Below are positions 11,090 to 20,704 of a DNA stretch of 64,000 nucleotides, piece after piece. The stretch comes from Prostheceraeus crozeri (Eukaryota > Platyhelminthes > Polycladida > Euryleptidae): assembly GCA_907163375.1 (NCBI GenBank), contig CAJQUW010011065.1, positions 124,001 through 188,000 of the forward strand, given 5' to 3'. The first letter of the stretch is position 1. Each line of letters begins with the position of its first letter. Below the pieces are notes generated by a model. It saw only the letters and a list, made by a program, of their open reading frames with translations. It was not told where the DNA came from and did no database searches. A program made the translations under genes and the position numbers.

Positions 11090-11158
11090 GGGGCAAGACA
11101 TGATAGAACCTCCACGCGGTTTGCCCTGGGCAGTCTTCGGACTGGCGAATACTATCAT
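11090..11158 (+). ncRNA. HDV-like self-cleaving ribozyme A1
   Basis: A full HDV-type double pseudoknot can be drawn. P1 is GGGGCAA (11090-11096) with 11121-11127, ending in a G.U wobble at the cleavage site. P2 is ATGATAG (11100-11106) with CTATCAT (11152-11158). P3 is ACC (11108-11110) with GGT (11118-11120), L3 is TCCACGC, and P1.1 is CC (11112-11113) with GG (11128-11129). P4 is CAGTC/GACTG with a TTCG loop (11131-11144). J4/2 is GCGAAT with the catalytic C at 11146. L3 and J4/2 are almost letter-for-letter those of hepatitis delta virus. Predicted cleavage is between 11089 and 11090. It lies after the early gene's 3' intron and before the TATA box of the small gene. Confidence 0.93.
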
Positions 11159-11159
11159 T

Positions 11160-11185
11160 AAGTTGAATCTGCTATCAGTCAACTT
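11160..11185 (+). repeat. Hairpin downstream of ribozyme A1
   Basis: AAGTTGA (11160-11166) pairs with TCAACTT (11179-11185). The loop contains CTGCTATCAG, itself a small hairpin, which recurs after ribozymes A2 and B2 and at 9453-9462. Confidence 0.7.
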
Positions 11186-11209
11186 GAACGTTGCGTCGCG
11201 TTAGAGGGG

Positions 11210-11217
11210 TATATAAA
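11210..11217 (+). promoter_or_regulatory. TATA box of the Polinton A 'MQTPN' gene
   Basis: TATATAAA inside a longer conserved block (AGAGG-GTATATAAACCA-TGCCTCTC) that is also present in Polinton B at 33968-33975, while flanking sequence has diverged. Confidence 0.75.
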
Positions 11218-11248
11218 CCACTGCCTCTCATTTCATTTCATTTCAATC

Positions 11249-11533
11249 ATGCAGACGCCGAACAGTCAAGTCAGCTCTCCTCGCGGACCGCAGTTAAGGC
11301 CGCGAAATTTATTTGAGGAGTTTGTCAGGCTAGAGGAGCAAGACAGAGTCCATAATAATCTTGCTCGGATTGGCAATCCGACGATAGCAACTGTTTTCAA
11401 TCCAACGGAATGGCGCTACATTCCTCTTTTTAGCCATGTGCCAATTAGTGTGGAAGTGTCAAAGGCTCTCTCAGCAGAATTGGTAGGGTGTAAGATGACG
11501 TTACTCCCGAGAACGAACCACCGGCTCTCTTAA
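11249..11533 (+). CDS. Small 'MQTPN' protein of Polinton A, unknown function
   Basis: A 94-residue open frame starting MQTPN, then SSP-rich sequence, 'RPRNLFEEF' and an acidic helix 'LEEQDRVHNNL', then 'TEWRYIPL'. The N terminus and the 'TEW.YIP' block are conserved in Polinton B (34013-34277), so this is a real gene of the family. No domain recognised. It is bracketed by ribozymes A1 and A2, and its last residues overlap the hairpin leader of A2. A true C terminus before that point is possible. Confidence 0.65.
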   Translation: MQTPNSQVSSPRGPQLRPRNLFEEFVRLEEQDRVHNNLARIGNPTIATVFNPTEWRYIPLFSHVPISVEVSKALSAELVGCKMTLLPRTNHRLS

Positions 11534-11543
11534 GGGCCAGCAT

Positions 11544-11612
11544 GGGGCAAGACATGATAGAACCTCCACGCGGTTTGCCCTGGGCAGTCTTCGGACTGGC
11601 GAAGACTATCAT
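11544..11612 (+). ncRNA. HDV-like self-cleaving ribozyme A2
   Basis: Second 69-nt copy. P1 GGGGCAA (11544-11550) pairs with 11575-11581 with the terminal G.U wobble, P2 is ATGATAG/CTATCAT (11554-11560 with 11606-11612), L3 is TCCACGC, and P4 is CAGTC/GACTG with TTCG. J4/2 is GCGAAGA with catalytic C at 11600. The conserved leader hairpin (11523-11538) precedes it and the CTGCTATCAG hairpin (11614-11639) follows. Predicted cleavage is between 11543 and 11544. Confidence 0.92.
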
Positions 11613-11639
11613 TAAGTTGAATCTGCTATCAGTCAACTT

Positions 11640-11986
11640 GAACGTTGCAAATGAAGTTCGGTGTAATACTTCCTTTCGACGGGCGTTCCTGTAAAGGGCG
11701 GCGGTGAAGCCCGTAGCTATGTATACCGCAAGGGACATTCGGCAATGGTCAATCTTGTTTAACCTCTCTGCGTCATGTTTGCAAGTGATTGCCTCTGTCT
11801 CAACGTAGTATGCATTCGCGTCAGGGCGACATTTAGCCAACTGTCGAAGGTTGCCTAAAACTTTCCATTGCATACGTTATGAGAACCATGAGTTCTACCT
11901 GTCTCCATCAATGAGACGAATTGATGAATGGAATGAAATGGGAGGACACTCACGCGCCACACGCAACATAACACACTTCTCTCTTC
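11640..11986 (-). other. Reverse-strand stretch partly conserved with Polinton B
   Basis: On the reverse strand, 'LRVARECPPIS' (near 11940-11970) matches 'LRVAQECPPIS' in Polinton B (34661-34870), and 'NLRQLAK' (about 11833-11853) matches 'NLRQMAK' in B. This may be a short reverse-strand gene ending before the ribozyme, or spliced pieces of one. Its extent is not clear and no family is recognised. Confidence 0.4.
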
Positions 11987-12604
11987 CGTAGTCTAACAAG
12001 CTCTTTACACATGGATCGCAGTCGATTGCTATCCCTGTATCAGAAGTGTAAGCTATCTTAATTTTATTTGACACTTTTTCAACTATCATCATCGCCCATA
12101 TGAAATGTTATAAGATTTACAAGTTAGACTAAGCGTGCTACTATTTCCAAATGAAAAAGTATACATGGTTAAATCATCCACTTAAGCCCATCCGTAGTCT
12201 AACAAGCTCTTTACACATGGATCGCAGTCGATTGCTATCCCTGTATCAGAAGTGTAAGCTATCTTAATTTTATTTGACACTATTTCATCTATCATCATCG
12301 CCCATATGAAATGTTATAAGATTTACAAGTTAGACTAAGCGTGCTACTATTTCCAAATGAAAAAGTATACATGGTTAAATCATCCACTTAAGCCCATTCG
12401 TAGTCTAACAAGCTCTTTACACATGGATCGCAGTGGATTGCTATCCCTGTATCAGAAGTGTAAGCTATCTTAATTTTATTTGACACTTTTTCATCTATCA
12501 TCATCGCCCATATGAAATGTTATAAGATTTACAAGTTAGACTAAGCGTGCTACTATTTCCAAATGAAAAAGTATACATGGTTAAATCATCCACTGAAGCC
12601 CCGT
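11987..12604. repeat. Three tandem copies of a 206-bp unit
   Basis: Units begin CGTAGTCTAACAAGC at 11987, 12193 and 12399 and are nearly identical, so the amplification is recent. The first copy runs into the 'LRVARECPPIS' reverse frame. Polinton B has no such array at the equivalent place. Confidence 0.95.
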
Positions 12605-12651
12605 TCAAGTAAGTCAGTATGAAATCAAAGATAATACGAAATAAAAATTTA

Positions 12652-13098
12652 TTATGGCATGTATTTCAAAAGGTCTTCATCGTCAATATCGTCCCAGAGT
12701 CTGGCTTCACATAGATAACAAAAACTGTTCACTTGCTTTAGTCGTTCTTCCACTGCGAGCCTCACTTTGTCGATATACTCCCACTCCGCCATAGTTCGTG
12801 GCTGGGAGTTAGGGGTGTACCACTCCCATAATTGGTGGAGGAATTTCGTGCTGGTGATCTCCATCACATCGTCAGTATCGTACTGGAGATACTTCCACCT
12901 CACGCCTGTTAAGTCGGGACACTCCTTCTCACATACACTCTCTTCGTCGTCCGCTGGTAATGACAACCTTCTGATATTGTCCAGTCGGTACACCTTCTCT
13001 ACCTTCCCCTTCGTCGGAGCGTTTGGTGCAACGAGCGCCTTTGGTGTTGAGCATGGAGAAGAGAATTTTGTGCTTGGTGTTGTCGGAGGGCTTGTCAT
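12652..13098 (-). CDS. Conserved Polinton reverse-strand protein, unknown function
   Basis: A 148-residue open frame with a Pro/Thr/Ser-rich N terminus, a basic 'KGKVEKVYRLDNIRRLSL' patch, and a C-terminal part with 'GVRWKYLQYDTDDVMEI', 'YTPNSQPRTMAEWEYI' and 'FCYLCEARLWDDI'. Polinton B keeps a decayed homologue at about 35885-36257 with the same 'MNSP/MTSP...KVEK' start. It lies divergently from PolB, sharing the intergenic promoter region 13099-13354. No domain recognised. Confidence 0.65.
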   Translation of the reverse strand: MTSPPTTPSTKFSSPCSTPKALVAPNAPTKGKVEKVYRLDNIRRLSLPADDEESVCEKECPDLTGVRWKYLQYDTDDVMEITSTKFLHQLWEWYTPNSQPRTMAEWEYIDKVRLAVEERLKQVNSFCYLCEARLWDDIDDEDLLKYMP

Positions 13099-13195
13099 GT
13101 TGACTGTGAATAATAACTTTGAAATGTTTTCTAATTCTTAAGTATCAACAAGCAACTAATCAGAATGAACAGCCAATGAATGATGAATATGAAAG

Positions 13196-13202
13196 TATAT
13201 AT
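13196..13202 (+). promoter_or_regulatory. TATA box of Polinton A PolB
   Basis: TATATAT about 155 bp before the PolB start codon. The equivalent TATATAAAA in Polinton B is at 36356-36364. Confidence 0.6.
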
Positions 13203-13354
13203 GTAAAGTGACATTCGTGTCATTTCACTCTGTCTTTGTGACATATAAGTGAAGTGTTCTCTGGCGAATTCTATATTTGAGGCGTACAAGTGAACTGCTC
13301 TCTCGTGAAGTCTCTATCTTGTTGAAGTATCAACCTTAAACTCGATTTCGTTGA

Positions 13355-16300
13355 CATGGTAAGTTGAAAATTTCTTCACTCATCTCCCTCAAACGTGTGG
13401 CTAATAGCATCTTCCTCAATTTCAGACATCAACTTCATCACCAACGCCCTCCCTTCTCGAGGAAAGTTTAGAGTTGTTGAGTCAAAGTAGGTTGTAACAA
13501 TACACTGAGACTTGAACAGATATGATAGAATGATTTCTCTTTCAGGTGATGTGAGTTCCAGCTCAGGACTCTCGCGACAAGGCGACGAGTGGGAATGTGC
13601 CGACTGCGGACATATGTTTACAATGAAGCACAGTCTCCTTCGACACATCAAACAACGTGTGTGTCAACGCAAAGTGGCGTCAATCTCCGGAGGTGAAGTT
13701 GATTCTGACGATGACATCTCCTTTCCTTGCGATTTGTGCCCTCTTTCTTTTGATAGTCACTTTCAGCGATCTTCGCACAGACTTCAACACACGCATGCAA
13801 ATGATCACTACACCAACGCTACCTCTACCATCTCCCTCATTAATGTTTCACATAATAATTTAGTACGCGACTACTGCATGGAGTCCAATACTCAAATAGT
13901 AGATTTTCCTGAGTGGCTCCTTCAAAATTCTAACATTATCGAAGCGCTCTTCAACAATTTAGACAATTTTAGAATAAAGGCGCTCATCTACCTTAAACTA
14001 AAATATATTAAGATAGATTTTCAAACGGGTCAAGTGACGGAGAGAATACAGTTTCATGTTCCTTCCTCTTCCGCAACCGAAGTTGTAGACTGCGAGTCTT
14101 GGCTAAATTTTCACATTCAATGTTTAAAATCAAATGTAGATAAATTCAATCAACGCGACAGCGCTCTCATTTTTGATGGTGTGGACTCAGCCATATTCAA
14201 AATTTCCCTATTAGAAAGTCATGCAGCTCGAGGCACATTTAAACTACCAAAAACGTTGTATAATAAGAAAGCTGTCATCAATGTCGATTGTAAATCACAG
14301 TGTTTCAAATATGCAGTCCTATCCATCCTTCACTATAATGATATCAACGCGCACCGAGATCGCACCTATAGCTATAGACAGTGGGAGGATGAACTAGACT
14401 TTGAAGGTTGTGATAGTAACAACATGAAAATCAAAGATGTAGAAACGTTCGAAAAACATAATAAGATTAAAATTGTCGTTCACCTGTGGGAGAAGGGGTT
14501 GAAGGGTGCCCGCTATAATTCACGTTCAACTTGTTATGAACGTGTAGTCAACCTCTTATTAGTAAAACAAGATGATAGCGAGGAATGGCACTACTGTGGT
14601 ATACCCAAAATCTCTCGCTTGTACACTCACTTGGGGCACTCTAAAAGAGGTGAACATTTTGTATGCGACCGCTGCATCCGCTCCTTTTGGAGTAAAGATA
14701 AATTTGAAACTCACTATGAATGGTGCAAGCGAGGTCAATTACAAATGGAACGCATGCCCAAAGATAAAATATTTTCACATAGGGATAATGGTGACGAATT
14801 AAGTCCCCTGCGTGTCATTTACGCAGACATAGAATGCTACATTGATGATATCATCCACAAGCCAGCAGCCATATCCTGCTATGAAGTATGGCATGACAAC
14901 TTTAGGAATAGACAAAACAAAATGCATACTTGGCAAGGTGAAGATTGCATTTCAAAATTTCTAGAATTTCTCGATAAAGCTGCTAAATTTCAACAATCAT
15001 ATGATTCCCAATTGCAGCGTAAGTCACTACATATGTCAGATGAAGACAAACAAAATTTGAAAGTTGCACATCGTGCCCTAAATGTCATAAAACGTTTGAT
15101 GACGATAAAATTAAGAAAGTGCGTGATCATGATCACATCACTGGTAAATTTAGAAACGCACTCTGCTCCAAATGTAACTTTTCACTTAGGTTGAGACGTC
15201 GTGTACTACCCGTCATTTTTCATAACTTTAAGGGCTATGACAGTCATATGCTCATAAAAAGAGGGTTGAGCCAGATGAAATCGTGGCAGTTTAATGTAAT
15301 AGCGCAAACGAGAGAAAAATTCATGGCAATGACAGCAAAAGTACCATTAGATAAAACTAAAGAAAATAAGACAGTCTTCTTCGAAATAAAATTTTTAGAT
15401 TCATTCCAATTCATCTCAGCGTCACTAGCTTCTCTCCTTCGTAATCTCAAGTTTCTTCCCCATAGTCAAACTTTGAAGAAACACTATCCAAACTTAACGG
15501 ATGAAATAATCACTCGCAAAGGAGTCTTTCCTAATGCGTATTTTAGCTCAATGTCTAAACTAAATGAAACAACCCTTCCTTCCATTGACAAATTCCAAAA
15601 CGATTTGACGGGTGAAGATTGTCCAGTAGAAGATTATGAACATGCTCAAGAGGCATGGTTAAAATTTGATTGTAAAACGTTTGGCGATTATATGATCGCT
15701 TACTTAGAATTAGATGTCATTTTGCTGGCTGATGTCTTTCAGGAATTTCGACGAGTGGCATTAGAAGAAGACAAATTAGATCCTGTCCACTTTGTCAGTC
15801 TACCAGCCATGTCCTTTAAATCAGCCTTTAAAATGACTGGTGAGACCATTCATCTCTTACAAGACCCGGAGATGTATAATATATTTGAGCGCGGAATACG
15901 TGGTGGTCTCACATTTGTAAATAAACATCATATAAAATCTGAAACAGTAGGTGATGATCATATCCACCTAAAGTACTATGACCAAAATAATTTATATGGC
16001 AGTTCACTGTCTAAACCACTACCTCATTCCGAGTTTAGTTGGTTAAATCAAGATGAGCTTGAGTATTACTCCAACCCTTCAAACATACTGAAGATTCCAG
16101 ATGAAGGTGATTGGGGATATTATTTTGAAGTGGATTTGATTTATCCAAATAGCATTAAAAATAAAACTGCTGATTTCCCACTCGCACCTGAATCTGGTGA
16201 AGTGACTGAAGATATGTTTTCACCATTCATGTCACAATTTCATAATAACTTAACAGAGTGTGGACAGCCAAGGTACAAACCATGCCGCAAACTTTTACTC

Positions 16301-17332
16301 ACCCAATATGATAAGAAAAATTATCTCGTACACTTCTGCATACTAAAATTCTATTTAGAAATGGGCATGCTTCTAAAGTCAGTTCACCGCATTATCAAAT
16401 TTAGACAGAAAGCCTTCCTCAAACCCTACATAGATAGTAACAGTCAAAAACGTGCACTCGCCCAAAATAATTTTGAAAAGGATTTTTATAAATATAAGAA
16501 TAACAGTCTTTTCGGAAAGACCATGGAGGATGTTATAAAACGTATGAACTACAAAATATCACAAAAATATGAACAAAAATATCACAAATTGACCTCATCA
16601 CCTCTTTTCATTGATAGAGACATCATCGATGAGGATCTTGTAGGTGTTAAAATGATAAAATCAGAAGTTGAGTTGTGCAAACCCATCTATATTGGGCAAG
16701 CCGTTTTAGATTATTCCAAGCTTGAAATGTATCAACTCTTCTACAAAATATTAAAACCATGCCCTCTCGCAAAAGAGGTTCGCTTGCTGGGTGGTGATGC
16801 AGATAGTTTCTTTTTAGGAATTACCACTCAAAAAGATTTAAATTTTAATGAAGTAGGCAAGTCATTAGAAAAATATTTCGACACATCTAACTACAATCCC
16901 ACTCATCCACTCTATTCCATACAGAATAAAGCCAAACTTGGTTGTTTTAAGGATGAAACAGCAGGAAAGGAAATAGATGAAATGATTCTCCTCCGTCCTA
17001 AAATGTATTCCATGAAATTAAAAGAATGTGCAGATAGTATTAAGCGTGCTAAAGGTATATCAAAATCCATTGTTCACAAAATGAAACATCGGTCCTATAA
17101 GAAGGCCTATAAAAATAAAACTATAACGTTTGTCAATATGACAATCTTACAATCTCAAGTTCATACTGTGAAAACGCACACGTTCAAGAAACGAGCGCTT
17201 TCAGCATGGGAGGATAAGAGGTGTTGGATAGGACATAACGCATCTCTTCCACATGGACATCCTGACACAAACATACCTCCACCCAAAAGAATAAAACTCA
17301 CGCTACTACATTCAGGAGATGTATTGACATAA
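13355..17332 (+). pseudogene. Polinton A protein-primed family B DNA polymerase with zinc-finger N terminus
   Basis: Replicative polymerase of the element (pPolB type, primed by a terminal protein). Fossil, in more than one frame. The likely start ATG (13355-13357) is followed directly by a GTAAGT intron, and a second short intron (about 13488-13545) is bounded by GTAGGT and TTTCAG. The N-terminal region has two C2H2-like fingers ('CADCGHMF...H...', 'CDLCPLSF...H...H'). Further on are 'YADIECYID' (3'-5' exonuclease I), a Cys/His cluster 'DHDHITGKFRNALCSKC', 'LDVILLADVFQEFR', 'YYDQNNLYGSSLSKPLP' (polymerase motif A), 'KYKNNSLFGKTME' (motif B) and a 'GGD.DSFF' motif C region near 16793. Poly(A) signal AATAAA is at 17491. 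Confidence 0.92.
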
Positions 17333-17479
17333 TCAACTTTAACTCAGTATTTTGATGTTGCTTTTTGTAGATATACATGGTTGTTTTATGTATCGCATGA
17401 GATCGTTTCTTCCTTGTGAATATATGCCTACAGTCAGCTCATTCCCCCTATATCTGTGAAAAGACTTTTTCATATACAT

Positions 17480-17500
17480 ATTTTTATTTCAATAAACATA
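17480..17500. terminator. Convergent poly(A) signals between PolB and the late block
   Basis: TTTATT (reverse-strand AATAAA, 17483-17488) and AATAAA (17491-17496) nearly overlap, serving PolB from the left and the reverse-strand genes from the right. The same arrangement is at about 40592-40605 in Polinton B. Confidence 0.7.
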
Positions 17501-17511
17501 TCACAATGACT

Positions 17512-18642
17512 TCACTTTGTTTTCCGAAACACTAAAGTTACGAGGGATTTAGTATCTTTCACATGGATGCACTCTTGTAAACCATTGGTAATTTTGATAG
17601 CAATAGAGGGTATAGTTTGTTTGACGACGGGATGATAGAAAATAGATTCAAACATCTTCTCGACTATTCCATATGAAGCGTCTTTATCATGAATGAAATC
17701 GCGTAAAATGTATTCTTTTTTCTCACCAACAGAAATAGGTAGAATCAAATCACTTTGAATGTAAAGGTGCTGTTCATGTTTATCAAGTGTCATTGGTGTT
17801 TCTATACCAATCGTATGCGCAGCAGTAAACACAGTTTGTAGCATTGAAAAACCAAAGAGTTTTTTCAAATTTTTACTCAATTGACATTGAATGTCATCAC
17901 CCAGTTTCAGAACAACGCGTTGATTTTCAATTGAAAACGAAATGTGGTGTGTCTTTACATCATATTTACTTTTCATCACATGCTTCAACTTCTGTTGTAT
18001 ATAAGGATTTACTACATGAATGAAGCTTTCAACTGTATGATATAGACGCGGCATTATATTGATAGCAACTTTAGATTCTTCATAAGACTGGTAAATTTTC
18101 TTGATGCGATCACCATAGATGTCCACCCACCATTCATCATTAACTGAATCAGCTTTAGTGTGATATTCATGAGAAGCATACACCACACCGCTTCCAATAA
18201 TAGGTGTATAATGTCTTATAAAATGACGCAAGGTTGGAGAGAAATAAACTGTAAGTTTGTCATTATACTTCTGAATAACCAACTTACCCTTCCGAGCCAT
18301 GACTTTCTCTCCATACTTCTGTTGACGTTAGTCTGCAATTGACGTTAGATGTAGACCATGCCCAAAACCGAGATTTGGATGGAATTCATTATCCAACCTC
18401 AGTGTAAGACCTTTAGTAAAACAATGAAAGCGAAGGAACTGTCTCCCACTCCAATGATAGATAGTAAACTCATAAGCTTTCTGATTTTTATTCTTCATGA
18501 TGGAAGTATTACCACTATTGAACGCCTTAATAATTTTCTCATTCCCAAATGGTTCATAATAATCTGATTTTATCTGAATCCATTCATAGTTCCACTTTCC
18601 ATCTGATGTTAAATTGTATGGGAACTGAAATGTATTATTCAT
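17512..18642 (-). pseudogene. Polinton A 'WEVGV'-family virion protein, large part
   Basis: Fossil of a protein whose fullest version in this window is in Polinton B (40893-41933). Starts 'MNNTFQFPYNL', with a Trp/Tyr-rich N-terminal half ('HWSGRQFLRFHCF') and a charged C-terminal half. It resembles in position and style the repeated structural proteins seen between PolB and the protease in animal Polintons, which I suspect are fibre or tail components. No enzyme motif. The 4-base gap to the small upstream gene suggests joint expression or splicing. Confidence 0.55.
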
Positions 18643-18644
18643 CG

Positions 18645-18860
18645 TTATTCCATCATTTCTTCCAAATCATTCACATTCTGAATATTGCTATCATAGCAAA
18701 TACTAGAAACGCCAACCTCCCATTCACCTTCTAAATGTAGTGGGCGATTTAATTCTACTCGATAGTCTGATGGTTTATTTTTGGGAAATTTATTCATAGA
18801 AGCATTACTGGGCAAGTAGATTAGAAACGAGTCCTTATTTTCACTTTCCATATTATTCAC
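18645..18860 (-). CDS. Small 'WEVGV' N-terminal-type protein of Polinton A
   Basis: A 71-residue open frame 'SFLIYLPSNASMNKFP...YRVELNRPLHLEGEWEVGV'. The pattern 'YLPSNAS...F..N....(R/A)V.L..P..L.G.WEVGV' is shared with the start of the neighbouring paralogue at 20290, so it is a recurring N-terminal module of this virion-protein family. It may be an exon of the gene at 17512-18642, which starts 4 bases after its stop. Confidence 0.6.
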   Translation of the reverse strand: MNNMESENKDSFLIYLPSNASMNKFPKNKPSDYRVELNRPLHLEGEWEVGVSSICYDSNIQNVNDLEEMME

Positions 18861-18891
18861 ATTGGAAAAAATATATTAGCATACTTTTGCA

Positions 18892-20290
18892 TTAACTCTT
18901 CATTCGGAAATGGAGTGTGATACTTGTCACAGCATCTTTATGAAAAGGAATCAACGCACCAGCATCGTCATAAATTGCAATATCAATTTGTGGGATGTAG
19001 TTTGATTTCAGCTTTGTATAATGCACTTTCTTGAAAGTATGCTCAGATAAAATACTGCAGCTTTTTGGCTGGTATGGTATCATTGCTAGCAATGGAGCTT
19101 CAACATCTCCCACACGTACATCTTCACCAATATTGGAATACATCTGAAAATAGTTAATACGACGCGATAGCGACATGTCTGCGCTAACTTTGGTTACAGT
19201 ACCACTTTTAAAGATATTTTGATCAAAACCCAAAATGTCCATTAGAGTTTTATCCATAATTAGTTCAATACCTTTTCCACTTATAGTGAGAGACAAAGCA
19301 CCTTCTTTTTCAGAAAATGAAACATGTTGCTCATTAATCACTTCATTTAAATAATCTACAACCAATTTAACTGAAGTAATAATGCGAGGCATCAACACTC
19401 TTGTTTCATGTAAGATACCACCTAAAGGCTCTACACACTTTCTGTATAAAGATACGGTCCATTCTGTATCAAATTTTTTTTGACCTTTCACATGGTAAAT
19501 GTTGCATATCAAATTTTCCATGAACAGCTGCAGAACGATGTCGTAAGAACTGATGAAAATCTTTTGAACAAACTAATACTAGATCATCATCATTTAATTT
19601 ATTTATTGCAATATGATTAGATGATTTGATATAAGTCAATGTTGCCACTTGTTTACCATCAACTCGAAGGAGATAATTAAATTTCTTCAATAATGTTTCA
19701 GGAGTCATGTTTGTCTTTCTTGCCTTAATCACAATCTTCTTCACCAACGTCTTCTCATTTCTTGGAATAAGATCTACATAATAAGCTTCCTCTTGATATA
19801 TTAACTGTTTATGACCACTTATGTGGTAATTAACGTTAAAATTATTATAGCTTGTTAAGGCGCTAGCGAGGTAACCTAAATCATTTCTTAAACTTGGACT
19901 TAAACCAACAATCCAATCTTTATCAACTACATGATATACATAATTATGATCACCACTGTGCGGAGTAAATTGGACAATGTGATTGCACGCTTTATTCAGG
20001 AAATCATATACGAATTTCTGACATGATTAGAGATCTTTCCTCGGCCATTGTGGAATGAATACTCGGTAGTCCCTTTCACATTGGCAAGCAGCTGTGCGTC
20101 TCATATTAATAGTCATCACCTCATGATCAAAAGTATAGACACAGTTGCTATAAACAAGTTGAGTGACACCCACTTCCCAATTTCCATTTAGCTGTTGTGT
20201 ATGATCAATGGGAGTAGAAAAGAGTGCGGCTCGATTACTAGCAAATCTATTTGCGGCCGCATTGCTAAGCAAAATATGATAAAACGACAT
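18892..20290 (-). pseudogene. Polinton A second 'WEVGV'-family virion protein
   Basis: Starts 'MSFYHILLSNAAANRFASNRAA' with 'LNGNWEVGVTQLVYSN', then a Cys-rich spot 'TAACQCERDYRVFIP'. The C-terminal region ends 'AVTSITLHFRMKS'. Total about 460 codons, broken. Homologue in Polinton B at 42174-43577, with parts at very high nucleotide identity. Divergent from the forward island: only about 35 bp separates its start codon from the next forward start at 20326. Confidence 0.6.
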
Positions 20291-20325
20291 TTTTATATTG
20301 CTGATCTGCGACTTTGCATAACATC

Positions 20326-20682
20326 ATGAAGACTTGGATTTTGGACTCTCTACAATATATCAGAGTTGATCGTGATGGAAACGTACATTTCAAAAATTCT
20401 CATGGTCATACATCAAGAAGTATTACATTAACATGGCGACAATTTGTCAACCTCAATGATATCATGAGGGATTTGGAATATTTTGAAACATTAAGATTCA
20501 TCTCCTTGGGTGATCAAGTTTGGCTTCAACATTATAGAATTGAAATTCAAATCTGCCATTCTCATTCCGCAAACTGTTTCTCATTCCGCAAATACAATTG
20601 GAAGAAGTATAGAAGATACATACATCGCTCCATCATGACATTTATTCGTCGTGAGTTCATTGCCCTACTATGCAAATCTTAA
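20326..20682 (+). CDS. Forward-island protein 1 of Polinton A, possible PC4-like fold
   Basis: About 118 residues from 'MKTWILDSLQYIRVDRDGNVHF'. Two similar halves can be seen, each with beta-like sequence followed by a helix beginning at a conserved Trp/Phe ('SITLTWRQFVNLNDIMRDL' and 'FSFRKYNWKKYRRYIHRSI'). The first half resembles the PC4/SUB1 C-terminal domain (strands, then 'GISL...QW..L...I'). That is a pattern-level suggestion only. A tandem paralogue follows at 20705, and then the TBP homologue. Start chosen at the second Met because Polinton B begins there too. Confidence 0.5.
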   Translation: MKTWILDSLQYIRVDRDGNVHFKNSHGHTSRSITLTWRQFVNLNDIMRDLEYFETLRFISLGDQVWLQHYRIEIQICHSHSANCFSFRKYNWKKYRRYIHRSIMTFIRREFIALLCKS

Positions 20683-20704
20683 TCAGACATGACTACCACG
20701 CACC

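Noticed and set aside
11040-11660. Duplicated 140-bp block first read as a MITE or tandem duplication in Polinton A
   Set aside because: The same block occurs twice at the matching places in Polinton B, and the differences keep base pairing; it is explained by ribozymes with conserved leaders.
11987-12604. Repeat array resembling a CRISPR or satellite
   Set aside because: The 206-bp units are contiguous without spacers and lie in a eukaryotic Polinton; it is a simple tandem amplification.
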